Source of the DNA: Candidatus Hydrogenedentota bacterium
Lineage (GTDB): Bacteria > Hydrogenedentota > Hydrogenedentia > Hydrogenedentales > SLHB01
Assembly: GCA_013359265.1 (NCBI GenBank)
Contig: JABWCD010000018.1
Coordinates: 1 to 64,000 of the forward strand
Length of the DNA stretch: 64,000 nucleotides
Direction: 5' to 3'
Position numbers and translations under genes: made by a program. How positions within the stretch are numbered: the stretch's first letter is position 1; every line of letters begins with the position of its first letter. Of this stretch, positions 44,089 through 54,569 are shown one piece after another. The notes under the pieces were generated by a model. The model made no database searches and was not told where the DNA came from. It saw nothing but the letters and a program-made list of their open reading frames with translations.

Positions 44089-44505
44089 TTAAACGGCCAC
44101 GCGGCTCCGTTGCTTGGCTTTCTTCAACACATCGGCGCGAATCGGCAAGCGCTTCCCCGCGACAAACACGGATCGAAGCCGGCCGGTTTCCATCATTTTG
44201 TGAACGCCCTGCGGACTCACCCGGAGCTTCTTCGCCGTTTCCTGCACGCTCGCCAAGTCCGCGGCAACAACGCGCTTGGAATCATGTTCCGCCATGTGCT
44301 TTGCCAGATGCCGCGCGATTTTTCGTTCCGACGACAGAGACCAGAACCCGTCGCCGCACACCGAACAAAATAGCCCACTTAGCCCCGTTAGCTTCTCGGG
44401 ATTCGGATATCCCTTAAGCTCGAAATGTTCCGTTACGCCGCGTCGAACCTTCATACAGTTCTTGCTTCCGCAAACCGGACAATCTATCCATTTCCGTTCC
44501 CGCAT
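44089..44505 (-). CDS. MqsA-like zinc-finger antitoxin with atypical HTH
   Basis: The 138-residue protein has a YgiT/MqsA-type zinc finger: Cys9, Cys12, Cys47, Cys50, with VTEHFELKGYPNP between the pairs. The C-terminal half (about 90-138) is SVQETAKKLRVSPQGVHKMMETGRLRSV and on, an excisionase/MerR-like helix-turn-helix, not the XRE-type domain of E. coli MqsA. The start lies one base after the mqsR-like stop, on the same strand. It should neutralise the toxin and probably repress the operon. Confidence 0.82.
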   Translation of the reverse strand: MRERKWIDCPVCGSKNCMKVRRGVTEHFELKGYPNPEKLTGLSGLFCSVCGDGFWSLSSERKIARHLAKHMAEHDSKRVVAADLASVQETAKKLRVSPQGVHKMMETGRLRSVFVAGKRLPIRADVLKKAKQRSRVAV

Positions 44506-44506
44506 C

Positions 44507-44821
44507 CTAGTCGTGCTCCAACTCCTTGAACGAGATTATGACGGTTGTCTCATTAGCGATCTGAATCTTTATGTAAGCGTCAATTCCGTAGACGTTCCCG
44601 TGATAGACATCTTGCCAAACCCTGGGATCGGCAATCGTTGTCATCGATTTATGAAGCTGCGTACTTGAGAGAGTCAATACGATTTCCGCGATCCGTCTTG
44701 CGTCCGTAATTGCGAAGTCGCGTCTCGCACATGAAAGGGCGACCGTGGTAACGCGAAATGCTCCTTGACGGATCAGGTGTTTTGCTCGCGCTAAATCGTA
44801 GTGCGCACGCCGCTTTTCCAC
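44507..44821 (-). CDS. mqsR: MqsR-type mRNA interferase toxin
   Basis: The 104-residue protein closely follows MqsR: MEKRRAHYDLARAKHLI at the start, HKSMTTIADPRVWQDVY in the middle and VIISFKELE at the end. The catalytic set of E. coli MqsR (Lys56, Gln68, Tyr81, Lys96) is matched by Lys58, Gln70, Tyr83 and Lys99. MqsR has a RelE-like fold and cuts mRNA, in E. coli at GCU. The GTG start follows GAGAGG. The toxin gene precedes the antitoxin gene, as in E. coli. Confidence 0.88.
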   Translation of the reverse strand: MEKRRAHYDLARAKHLIRQGAFRVTTVALSCARRDFAITDARRIAEIVLTLSSTQLHKSMTTIADPRVWQDVYHGNVYGIDAYIKIQIANETTVIISFKELEHD

Positions 44822-44841
44822 ACCGTCATCCTCTCAAATCT

Positions 44842-44858
44842 GGTTGAAAATGTCAACC
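44842..44858. promoter_or_regulatory. Palindromic operator candidate upstream of mqsR
   Basis: GGTTGA and TCAACC form a perfect palindrome with a 5-base centre, 21 bases before the toxin start codon. On the minus strand it contains TTGACA, a perfect -35 box, although the -10 at 17 bases spacing (GAGGAT) is poor. Position and symmetry fit autoregulation by the antitoxin. Confidence 0.5.
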
Positions 44859-44899
44859 GGAAAATGCGACAAAGACGTTGCGTCGGAATCCGACGGAGC

Positions 44900-47590
44900 C
44901 TACATGTCCAGCCCGCGCCGCAGCTCGACGATCGCCTTGCCAATCGCCTCGCGCTTGGCGAGCATCACGTTGGGATCGCGCGGAAAGGTGACGAGATCGG
45001 GCACGACTTCCTTGAGGTTGTACGCGGCTTGCACTTTTTGCAGGAGCGCGGTGTTATTGGCCGCTTCAGCCCTTTTCATGAGGTCGCGGAAGAGCACGAG
45101 GTAATCGTAATCCTCGATGCCGTCGCGGATGGTTTCCCACCGAATCGAATTCACGGGGCCGTTCGGACCGGGATAGACGAGAAAACCGTCGCCGTTCGCC
45201 GGCGTCACGTCGAGTTGCGATAGAAATGGGTTCACGCCGCCTTCGCTGTAGTTCACGTTCCAGTAGTGCATGCCCTTGATGCCGAGCGCCCATGTTTGCC
45301 AGAACAGCACGCGGTGCTCGATCGCCGCAAAGTCGATGAAGAAGTTCGCGTAGGGCCGCGGCGGTGTATGGTTGACGTACCACCACACCTCGTTGCCCGC
45401 GGCAATCCGCTCGAGTACAGCCTTGTTGTTCAGCGTGTCCATCAGCGGCGTGTGGACCGCCCAGATCGACGCAGCCTCGTGAAAGAATGGCTGCATGCCG
45501 TGCGTGGTCAGCATCAGCGGAATGTCCGGCGCCTCGGTACGCCACTTCGTCATCGTGTCGAACAGCCGCTGCCACGCGGGACGCTCCGGTTCGTCCGCAA
45601 TCTGACAGAATGCGCGCGCCGACAAGTTGTTCTTCTTCACGAACTCGTTCGCCAACCGCAACTGTTCCGGCACGTCGAGCAGCGGCGCCGGTACGCCGAT
45701 CGTCGTCGCGCCGCCTGCAAGCAACTGTTTGAGCTGAGGCTCATACGCGCGCAGGCTGGCCGCGTAGTCCGCGCTTTCCGCCGGCAATTGCGCGAGCGCG
45801 CGCAGCGTCACTCGGTGTTGCGCCGCATTGGCGAAATACGCCGCGTTCAGTTCGCTTGCGGTGCCCGAAAAACCAAACCGCTTCGACATCGATTCCGCAT
45901 TCTCAGGCCAGAAACCGAAATCGGTCTTGAGCGTTGGCGTCACCGGCAGTGCAAAATCCCACACCTCGGCGCGCAACGTGATGACAACGGGGTCCATGCC
46001 CGCCGCCGCGGCTTCGATTGTGCCTTCATACGTTCCCGCGGGCGTGTTCGCGGGCGCGTGGATCGTAACCCAAACCGGCGAGCACCGGTCTGCGGGAGCG
46101 GTGAACGGCTCATACGGAGGCAACGGATCGGGCCACTCGCCGGTCGGGCCTTCGAAGTGCGTCGGCACGCGCACGGGATAGTACCGGACGCGATGCAGCA
46201 TGATGTTCTTCGCCTCAATCGTTGCGCCGGTCTTCGCGTCCGTCAGTTCGCTCGCATGGATGGTAAGAGGATCGAGCGCGAATTCTTTTGGACGAATTAC
46301 GATTTGAAACGATTCGCCCTCGTTTTTCGCGAGCGCGACGCGCGCGATCGATCTCGCTGGCCCGGAGGAATCAGGGTCGTCTTCCGGGAATACCTTTTCC
46401 AGCGAACTTTCGAGCCACACTTTTGCTGCGCCGTTCGCCGCGAGGGCGCGGGTCAGCGGTCGCTTGCCCCGCTCGAGCGCATGCGGCGCATCCGTCCACG
46501 CCTCGTACGCCACCGCTTTCGGTTCGCCGACAAGGAACTGCGCGTCGACACCGCCGTGCGGCGATCCCGTGTCTGCGCCAAGTTTGACGTCCTTCTCGCC
46601 CTGCGAAATCCTGGCGAGAAAGTCGTACGCGCCGTCGCCGATTGGCTCCCAGTCGTAGGTGCATCGGACCACGGAACCGGGCGCGAAGTTCGCGTTCAGC
46701 GGCTGCAACTGCCACACACGCCCGTTCGCGGCGGCCACGCTTGCTTTGATTGTGACGCCCTGCATCGCGCGCACCGGCGCGATCAGGACGCTGAGTTTCT
46801 TCTCCGCGTAGTCGATCTGCGCGGCCAGTTCGTCCGATGCGAAGTTCACGTGGGTCAAACCGCGCACCGCGCCGATGCGGTACGTCGTTTCCCACGCGCC
46901 GGACTTCTTCATAAGCCGTGGCACGAAAGACGTCTGAAATCCGCAATACGTTTCCGCGTCATCGCGCAACGCGAGATACGAATGTGTCTCGTCGCAGTTG
47001 AACACGGCATAGACCGTTTCCTTCGTCGCACTGTCCGTTGCGGCGATCCAATTTCGCGCGGCGGGATAATACGCGCTGCGCTCCGCGCTCACGATACCAC
47101 CCAGCGAAGGCACGTCAATGCGGTCGTTCTCGTCGAACTTTCCGCCGGGCGCGAGCTCGTTACGCACCCACGGCGCGACCCACTGGTCCTCGTCGCCCTT
47201 ATTCTCGATGCGCAGGCGCACGCGCACGGACGCCTGATCGAGCAGCGGCTCCATCGTCCGCGTGACGTGCAAGCCGCGAATGTTCGGCCCGTCGCATTCG
47301 TACGTGTATTGAAGGACTGGCCGGTCCTTGATCGTGTCGAGCACTTCGAGCGATTCGTTCATCCGCCGGTTCGGCACATAAAAATTGCCTATGCCAAAAC
47401 CTTCCACGAGCAACCCGTCGTGAGCGGATTGGTTCATCTTCGACGTGTTGAGCCGGAACAACTCCACGCCCGCTCCATCGCCGGGTGCAACACGGAGTTC
47501 GTAGTGCGCCGCCGGCACCTCGACGTCGTCCGTCACCGGCGCGCCGATCGCGCACACCCCAAGGGCTACAGTAATCACCAGGAATCGCAT
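44900..47590 (-). CDS. GH123/DUF4091-like secreted glycoside hydrolase
   Basis: This 896-residue protein has a signal peptide (cleavage near IGA), an N-terminal beta-rich part (to about 390), a middle Ig-like module (PVWVTIHAPANTPAGTYEGTI) and a C-terminal DUF4091/GH123 TIM-barrel (about 600-890). FCQIADEPERPAW contains the adjacent Asp-Glu that acts in GH123 N-acetylgalactosaminidases, and WYVNHTPPRPYANFFID and GIKGMHYWNVNYS follow. Substrate is uncertain. AAGGAG lies about 10 bases before the ATG; the 45-codon upstream extension is rejected. Confidence 0.82.
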   Translation of the reverse strand: MRFLVITVALGVCAIGAPVTDDVEVPAAHYELRVAPGDGAGVELFRLNTSKMNQSAHDGLLVEGFGIGNFYVPNRRMNESLEVLDTIKDRPVLQYTYECDGPNIRGLHVTRTMEPLLDQASVRVRLRIENKGDEDQWVAPWVRNELAPGGKFDENDRIDVPSLGGIVSAERSAYYPAARNWIAATDSATKETVYAVFNCDETHSYLALRDDAETYCGFQTSFVPRLMKKSGAWETTYRIGAVRGLTHVNFASDELAAQIDYAEKKLSVLIAPVRAMQGVTIKASVAAANGRVWQLQPLNANFAPGSVVRCTYDWEPIGDGAYDFLARISQGEKDVKLGADTGSPHGGVDAQFLVGEPKAVAYEAWTDAPHALERGKRPLTRALAANGAAKVWLESSLEKVFPEDDPDSSGPARSIARVALAKNEGESFQIVIRPKEFALDPLTIHASELTDAKTGATIEAKNIMLHRVRYYPVRVPTHFEGPTGEWPDPLPPYEPFTAPADRCSPVWVTIHAPANTPAGTYEGTIEAAAAGMDPVVITLRAEVWDFALPVTPTLKTDFGFWPENAESMSKRFGFSGTASELNAAYFANAAQHRVTLRALAQLPAESADYAASLRAYEPQLKQLLAGGATTIGVPAPLLDVPEQLRLANEFVKKNNLSARAFCQIADEPERPAWQRLFDTMTKWRTEAPDIPLMLTTHGMQPFFHEAASIWAVHTPLMDTLNNKAVLERIAAGNEVWWYVNHTPPRPYANFFIDFAAIEHRVLFWQTWALGIKGMHYWNVNYSEGGVNPFLSQLDVTPANGDGFLVYPGPNGPVNSIRWETIRDGIEDYDYLVLFRDLMKRAEAANNTALLQKVQAAYNLKEVVPDLVTFPRDPNVMLAKREAIGKAIVELRRGLDM

Positions 47591-47684
47591 GAACGAGGGC
47601 TCCTTACGCGGGGAAAGACGGTTATTGTACAGATCGTCCGGAATAGGCGCACTTCTACATCCGGCGCGTGCGAAGCCGCCTGCG

Positions 47685-48593
47685 TCACTTGCGCGGCGGC
47701 TTGAGATACTCGTCGAAAAACGCAATGACTGCCGCGCGCCCGGAATCGTCGCGCGCGATTTCCATTCCGTGAACGCCGTCGGCGATTAGGGCGATGCGAA
47801 ACCGTGCGCCCGCCTTCGCCATCGCCTCCGCCATCGACGTCGATTGACTTGGGTCCACCCGCTTGTCCTCCATGCTGTGCATAAAGAACATCGGCGGCGT
47901 GGTCTTGTTCACGTAGAAGATGGGTGACGCACGCCGCGCTTCGTCTTGCTTCTCCGCCAACGAACCGCCGAGGAAACGCACGACCAACGGGTCGTCCTTG
48001 TCCTTCAGTTTGGTCGATAGCGGTACCGTAAGGTTTGTCGGCCCGCAGACAACGACCGCCGCCTGAATCGCGCTGGATTGATCGTCGTAGCCGCCCGTCC
48101 CCTCCAATTCGTCTTTCAGCGTGGTCACGGCGAGCATAGCGGCGAGGTGCCCTCCCGCGGACGCGCCAATGGCGCCGATTCGGTCCGCGTCGACGCGATA
48201 CTCCGCCGCATGTGCGCGCAGGAATCGCACCACCAGCTTGCAGTCTTCGATCGCCGCGGGAAATGGCGCGTCGTCCGACAAGCGATACGCGATGGACGCC
48301 ACAGCATAACCCGCCTCGGACAACGCGCGCATCAGTTGAAACGTCTTGTCGCCGCCCTTGTCGCCGGTGTACCACCCGCCGCCGTGGATGTGAACGATGA
48401 CGGGAAGGGGCGCGCCGGAATCCGTCGCATGCAGCAGATCGAGCCGCTGTCGTTCCGATTGCGGGCCATACACAATGTCCTGTCTGAATGCAAAGCCCGG
48501 TGGCGCGTCGCGTTGCCCAGCGTTGTTTGCATCCGCGTACGATGCAGCGGCGAGCAAGACGAGCACCGCCGAAATGGACACGGCCCTGCGCAC
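47685..48593 (-). CDS. Secreted alpha/beta hydrolase (BD-FAE-like)
   Basis: The 302-residue protein has a signal peptide (cleavage near SYA) and an esterase domain: HIHGGGWYTGDKGG (oxyanion), IGASAGGHLAAMLA (nucleophile Ser), SMEDKRVDPSQST (acid) and DGVHGME (base). It resembles the BD-FAE and carbohydrate-esterase-like group often found beside glycoside hydrolases, and it lies just upstream of the GH123-like gene. The GTG start overlaps the stop of the small upstream gene by one base. Confidence 0.85.
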   Translation of the reverse strand: MRRAVSISAVLVLLAAASYADANNAGQRDAPPGFAFRQDIVYGPQSERQRLDLLHATDSGAPLPVIVHIHGGGWYTGDKGGDKTFQLMRALSEAGYAVASIAYRLSDDAPFPAAIEDCKLVVRFLRAHAAEYRVDADRIGAIGASAGGHLAAMLAVTTLKDELEGTGGYDDQSSAIQAAVVVCGPTNLTVPLSTKLKDKDDPLVVRFLGGSLAEKQDEARRASPIFYVNKTTPPMFFMHSMEDKRVDPSQSTSMAEAMAKAGARFRIALIADGVHGMEIARDDSGRAAVIAFFDEYLKPPRK

Positions 48594-48907
48594 TAGAACC
48601 TCACTCGCGATTCGAACTCGAAATAGTCCGCGTCATCGTCAGTCGAACCACTGAGCAGTTCGAGTCCATTCGAGAAAATGAAACTACCCTCTGCGACATC
48701 GCTGCTTGCAAAGAGGTGGTCCCATGACAGCATGAACGAGAGTTCATCGGAATACCGACAGATGAAGCGTAACCGTGTGAACACTCCAATATCGCGTCCG
48801 GCCTCCGTCGCGAAAAATGCAAGCGCGGGGATGGCAGGAATTCGAAAAGGACCAGCATCAATCGAAATCGGATAATCGAACGGATCGTTCACGCCCCACC
48901 TTTCCAT
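48593..48907 (-). CDS. Small protein of unknown function
   Basis: I do not recognise this 104-residue protein. It has no signal peptide; hydrophobic blocks alternate with acidic residues (FFATEAGRDIGVFTRLRFI, ELLSGSTDDDADYFEFESRV), as in a small beta-rich domain or the end of a longer beta-barrel. The stop overlaps the start of the next gene, which argues that it is translated. The ATG is chosen at MERWGVND; the open frame could extend 30 codons upstream. Confidence 0.45.
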   Translation of the reverse strand: MERWGVNDPFDYPISIDAGPFRIPAIPALAFFATEAGRDIGVFTRLRFICRYSDELSFMLSWDHLFASSDVAEGSFIFSNGLELLSGSTDDDADYFEFESRVRF

Positions 48908-49042
48908 ACTTCTCAGAAACGGAAGAGCATACACGACTGCGTGTACATGCCGCGAACGCCCGGCGCGCGCTTGATAGTGACGCCGTTTGCTTGTCAAAAT
49001 GCCCCCTTTCTATCGAACGGACAAGTGCTCAAGAGGGTAACC

Positions 49043-50047
49043 ATGGGTGCCGGAACGAATAGCGGTAAGGGCCTGCGCGAGGTCATCATTGGAATTGTGC
49101 TGCTGGTCGTGCTCGCGCTGTTGGCGTTTCCGCTGCTTCGAAACACCGTTAACGCCAAACTTGACCGCACGTGCCAGGGAAACCTGAAGGAGTGGGGCGC
49201 GATATTCGCCGTGTACCGCGCGGAAAACGGCTACTATTTTCCCCTGCCACACGGGTACGAGACGTTCGGTCCGGCCAGCGCCATGCCCGGTTGCACAAAC
49301 ATTGACGATGCGTTCGACTTCGCGCCGGACGCCCGCATCATCTTCCCGGACTATGCGTCCGATCCCGTTATTCTTGCCTGCCCGGACGCAGGCGGCGTGG
49401 TATCCGCAATAACGTTGGGCCCCCTCGTAGTCTCGCCGCCACGGCTGGATGCGAGGACATTCGGAATCGCGGAAGGCTCATGCGGCGCCGCGGGCACAAT
49501 CACGCGGCCGGGCGCGGGGTACACCTACTTGGGGTTTCACATGGCCTACGCCAACGACGAAGACCCCCAGATTTCCGACGCTCAGGCCCGGCTTGTCGGC
49601 CTGCCCGCTACCGGTCCTGCGAATGTCGTTGCGATGCTCGAACAGTTTAAGGTCGATGACGAAACGGACCTTGCGAAGGCGCAGGCGTTGCGCGGCAAAG
49701 CATATAACCGCGGCGACTACATGGCGCAACTGGGCTGGCCGTACGTGCAACACGGCGGCGATCTCGGCCGTGCCATGGTCGGTCCCTTCTATGATATCTC
49801 CGCGACCGTTTCAGGCACCGCGGCGGCCCTTCTCGGTATAAACCCGGACGAGGAAATGGCCCGAACCGCCGGCGTGCCCGTGATGTGGGACACCATCCGC
49901 CAGGACCCGTCGGGCAACCCGGTCTTCAATCATCGCGCACCCGAGGGATGCAACGTCCTGTATATGGACGGGCATGTCGAGTTTGTCGAGTATCCGAGCG
50001 TGTTTCCGGTTTCAACGACTTTCGCCACCATGAAGGCAGTGCGGTAG
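49043..50047 (+). CDS. DUF1559-like pilin-type protein with atypical N-terminus
   Basis: The 334-residue protein has one N-terminal membrane helix (REVIIGIVLLVVLALLAFPLL, shown in part) followed by the pilin-like spine TVNAKLDRTCQGNLKEWGAIF, and ends with the H-X9-DG-type block [18 protein letters not shown]. It therefore belongs with the prepilin at 37034. It lacks the canonical GFTLIE cleavage motif: GLREV places the acidic residue at +3, not +5. AGAGGG lies 8 bases before the ATG. Confidence 0.75.
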   Translation: MGAGTNSGKGLREVIIGIVLLVVLALLAFPLLRNTVNAKLDRTCQGNLKEWGAIFAVYRAENGYYFPLPHGYETFGPASAMPGCTNIDDAFDFAPDARIIFPDYASDPVILACPDAGGVVSAITLGPLVVSPPRLDARTFGIAEGSCGAAGTITRPGAGYTYLGFHMAYANDEDPQISDAQARLVGLPATGPANVVAMLEQFKVDDETDLAKAQALRGKAYNRGDYMAQLGWPYVQHGGDLGRAMVGPFYDISATVSGTAAALLGINPDEEMARTAGVPVMWDTIRQDPSGNPVFNHRAPEGCNVLYMDGHVEFVEYPSVFPVSTTFATMKAVR

Positions 50048-50048
50048 C

Positions 50049-50855
50049 GTGGCGAACGATCCGGCTGCGTTGAAGCGGTTACGCTACTTCCTCCTCGACC
50101 TCGACGGGACCATTTACCTCGGCAAGAACCCGCTCCCCGGCGCGGCGGAGTTCATTAGGTTCCTTGTCGAGTCCGGCCGGCCGCATCTCTTCTTCACCAA
50201 TAACAGTTCGAGAAGCGCCCGGGAGTACGCCGAAAAGCTGACCACGATGGGAATCCCTTCGACACCGGACGACGTGCTGTCTTCCGGCGAGGCGACCGCC
50301 CGCTACCTGCTGAGCGAAACACCGCACCGCCGCTTATTCGTCGTGGGTACACCTTCGTTTGAACTGGAGTTACGACAAGCCGGTTTCGAACTCGCCGATT
50401 CAAATCCCGACGCCGTCGTACTTGGGTTCGACAACACGCTGACATACGCAAAGCTCGAACGCGCCTGTCTCCTGCTTCGGCAGGGCCTCCCCTTCTATGC
50501 GACCAACCCGGACAAGGTTTGCCCCACCGAGTACGGATACATCCCTGACTGCGGATCGATCGCGGCCTTGTTGCACGAGGCGGCGCAGCGCACCCCCGAA
50601 TTCATAGGCAAGCCGAATCCCGCGATGGTCCGCATGGGCATGGCGAAGATCGGCGCAACGCCGGGGGCGACCGCGATGGTCGGCGATCGCCTCTACACCG
50701 ATATGCAGATGGCCTACAACGCAGGCACGACGTCCATCCTGGTCCTGAGCGGCGAAACCGCGAGAAAGGACCTCGACGGCGCCGGCCGCACGCCAGATTT
50801 CGTCTTCGAGTCCGTGCAGGAATTGCACGCGGCGCTCGACCCGACCGAGGGCTAG
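50049..50855 (+). CDS. HAD-superfamily IIA phosphatase (NagD-like)
   Basis: The 268-residue cytoplasmic phosphatase has HAD motif I LLDLDGT (Asp17, Asp19), motif II FFTNNSS near 49-55, a C2A cap, motif III Lys in GKPNPAM and motif IV MVGDRLYTDMQMA. NagD-type enzymes dephosphorylate nucleotides, p-nitrophenyl phosphate or phosphoglycolate. The GTG start lies one base after the preceding stop codon. Coupling to the pilin-like gene is likely but gives no functional clue. Confidence 0.9.
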   Translation: MANDPAALKRLRYFLLDLDGTIYLGKNPLPGAAEFIRFLVESGRPHLFFTNNSSRSAREYAEKLTTMGIPSTPDDVLSSGEATARYLLSETPHRRLFVVGTPSFELELRQAGFELADSNPDAVVLGFDNTLTYAKLERACLLLRQGLPFYATNPDKVCPTEYGYIPDCGSIAALLHEAAQRTPEFIGKPNPAMVRMGMAKIGATPGATAMVGDRLYTDMQMAYNAGTTSILVLSGETARKDLDGAGRTPDFVFESVQELHAALDPTEG

Positions 50856-50866
50856 CCCAGCCGCCT

Positions 50867-50950
50867 TCGTGCTCGTGCTCTTGCTCGTCGATCGGAACGT
50901 TCGAGCCCCGAAATTCGGGTACGAGTGAAGATGCGGGAGCACGGGCACGG
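50867..50950. repeat. Diverged hexamer-family palindrome upstream of gyrB
   Basis: TCGTGCTCGTGCTC on the left faces GGGAGCACGGGCACGG on the right. The arms are more diverged than at 41.0 kb, and a small perfect hairpin (CCCGAA/TTCGGG) lies inside. It sits between the HAD gene and the gyrB promoter. Confidence 0.65.
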
Positions 50951-50998
50951 ACCCCCGCCTGGGTAGCGCAAAAAATCGGATAAAGACGCTATTTTCGG

Positions 50999-51028
50999 TT
51001 GTGCTTAACCCCCCAATTTTGCTATACT
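50999..51028 (+). promoter_or_regulatory. Promoter of gyrB
   Basis: TTGTGC (50999-51004) and TATACT (51023-51028) are separated by 18 bases, a good sigma-70-type pair. The ATG of gyrB lies 27 bases after the -10 box, with GGGAG as ribosome site. Confidence 0.6.
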
Positions 51029-51039
51029 TGTGCAGTTAG

Positions 51040-53529
<2,490 letters not shown>

Positions 53530-53531
53530 CC

Positions 53532-54065
53532 GTGATGGCGGCGCATGAGCGTGAGTCGATGACGAGTAGTGCCGTGCCGGAGCCGCCGAAAATTGTGCGA
53601 TACCAATTAACGCTGGACGATTACATGGCCGCAACGCGTATTCACCCGTCACGTAAGCAGATCGTTCAGACCTTGATTTTTATCGGAATCGCTTTTGCGC
53701 TGATCGGCGTGCTTTTTGTGCTGCACGACAGTCTCATGATAGCGCTGCTTTTTTTCGTATTGGCGGTTCTGAGTCCAATTTTGACGATGCGCGCAATGAT
53801 GGATGCCGCAAAGAAGAATTATGCATCCATGAGTTCCGTGCTTTCCCAACCCCTGGAACTGACCTATGGCAAAGGGTTTGTTACGTACCAGACGGAACGC
53901 ACATACGCGCGCATGATGTGGTTTTACCAGATTATTCGAGCAGAACAAATGAGATTATTGTGCCTGTCAAACAACACATACTGGATCGTTCCCGTGCGCG
54001 TGTTCGATAGTCACGAAGCGCTCGCGGAGTTCGACGCGATCTGCGGCCAACTTTCGGAAAGTTAG
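53532..54065 (+). CDS. YcxB-like membrane protein
   Basis: This protein of up to 177 residues has two membrane helices (about 44-62 and 66-86) and a C-terminal YcxB-like domain (LELTYGKGFVTYQTERTYARMMWFYQI ... NNTYWIVPVRVF). Function is unknown. The start is uncertain: GTG at 53532, ATG at 53535 or ATG at 53559 all fit. It lies 2 bases after gyrB and is probably co-transcribed. Confidence 0.7.
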   Translation: MMAAHERESMTSSAVPEPPKIVRYQLTLDDYMAATRIHPSRKQIVQTLIFIGIAFALIGVLFVLHDSLMIALLFFVLAVLSPILTMRAMMDAAKKNYASMSSVLSQPLELTYGKGFVTYQTERTYARMMWFYQIIRAEQMRLLCLSNNTYWIVPVRVFDSHEALAEFDAICGQLSES

Positions 54066-54092
54066 GGCCATTGGCCGTGCATATCTTCAGCC

Positions 54093-54548
54093 ATGCTGAT
54101 ACGTATCGATGATTTGGATGGTCCGGAGATCGCGGCATTTCTCGAAGAACATTTGAACGAGATGCGCGCGATCTCGCCGCCGGAGAGCGTGCATGCGCTG
54201 GACTTGGAAAAATTGCGCAGGCCGGAGATCACGTTCTGGACCGTGTGGGACGACAACGCGCTTATCGGGTCCGGGGCGTTGAAAGAGTTGGATGCAGACC
54301 ACGGCGAGATAAAGTCGATGCGAACGGCGAAGGCCTATAAACAAAAAGGTATCGCGTCGGCGTTGATGAATGTGATGCTGGATGAAGCACGGAAGCGCCG
54401 GTATCGTCGGTTGAGTTTGGAAACGGGATCGATGGCCTTCTTCGAACCCGCGAGAAGATTGTATTCGAAGTTTGGATTCGTGTATTGCGCGCCGTTCGCA
54501 GACTACGTAGAGGACCCGAACAGCGTTTTCATGACGATGGAACTGTGA
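54093..54548 (+). CDS. GNAT-family N-acetyltransferase
   Basis: The 151-residue enzyme has the acetyl-CoA-binding motif A IKSMRTAKAYKQKGIASALMNVMLDEARKR with the Q-x-x-G-x-A loop, and a motif B ending LYSKFGFVYCAPF. It resembles small-molecule acetyltransferases of the YsnE/PA3270 type. The acceptor is unknown. It lies 21 bases before gyrA. Confidence 0.88.
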   Translation: MLIRIDDLDGPEIAAFLEEHLNEMRAISPPESVHALDLEKLRRPEITFWTVWDDNALIGSGALKELDADHGEIKSMRTAKAYKQKGIASALMNVMLDEARKRRYRRLSLETGSMAFFEPARRLYSKFGFVYCAPFADYVEDPNSVFMTMEL

Positions 54549-54569
54549 GACCTACAAGGGTATGGGTGA

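Noticed and set aside
45266-47704. 812-codon plus-strand frame opposite the GH123-like gene
   Set aside because: It is an antisense shadow. The product is arginine-rich and low-complexity, while the minus strand encodes recognisable GH123 motifs. Similar shadows lie opposite the PBP gene (7701-9488) and gyrB (52039-53652).
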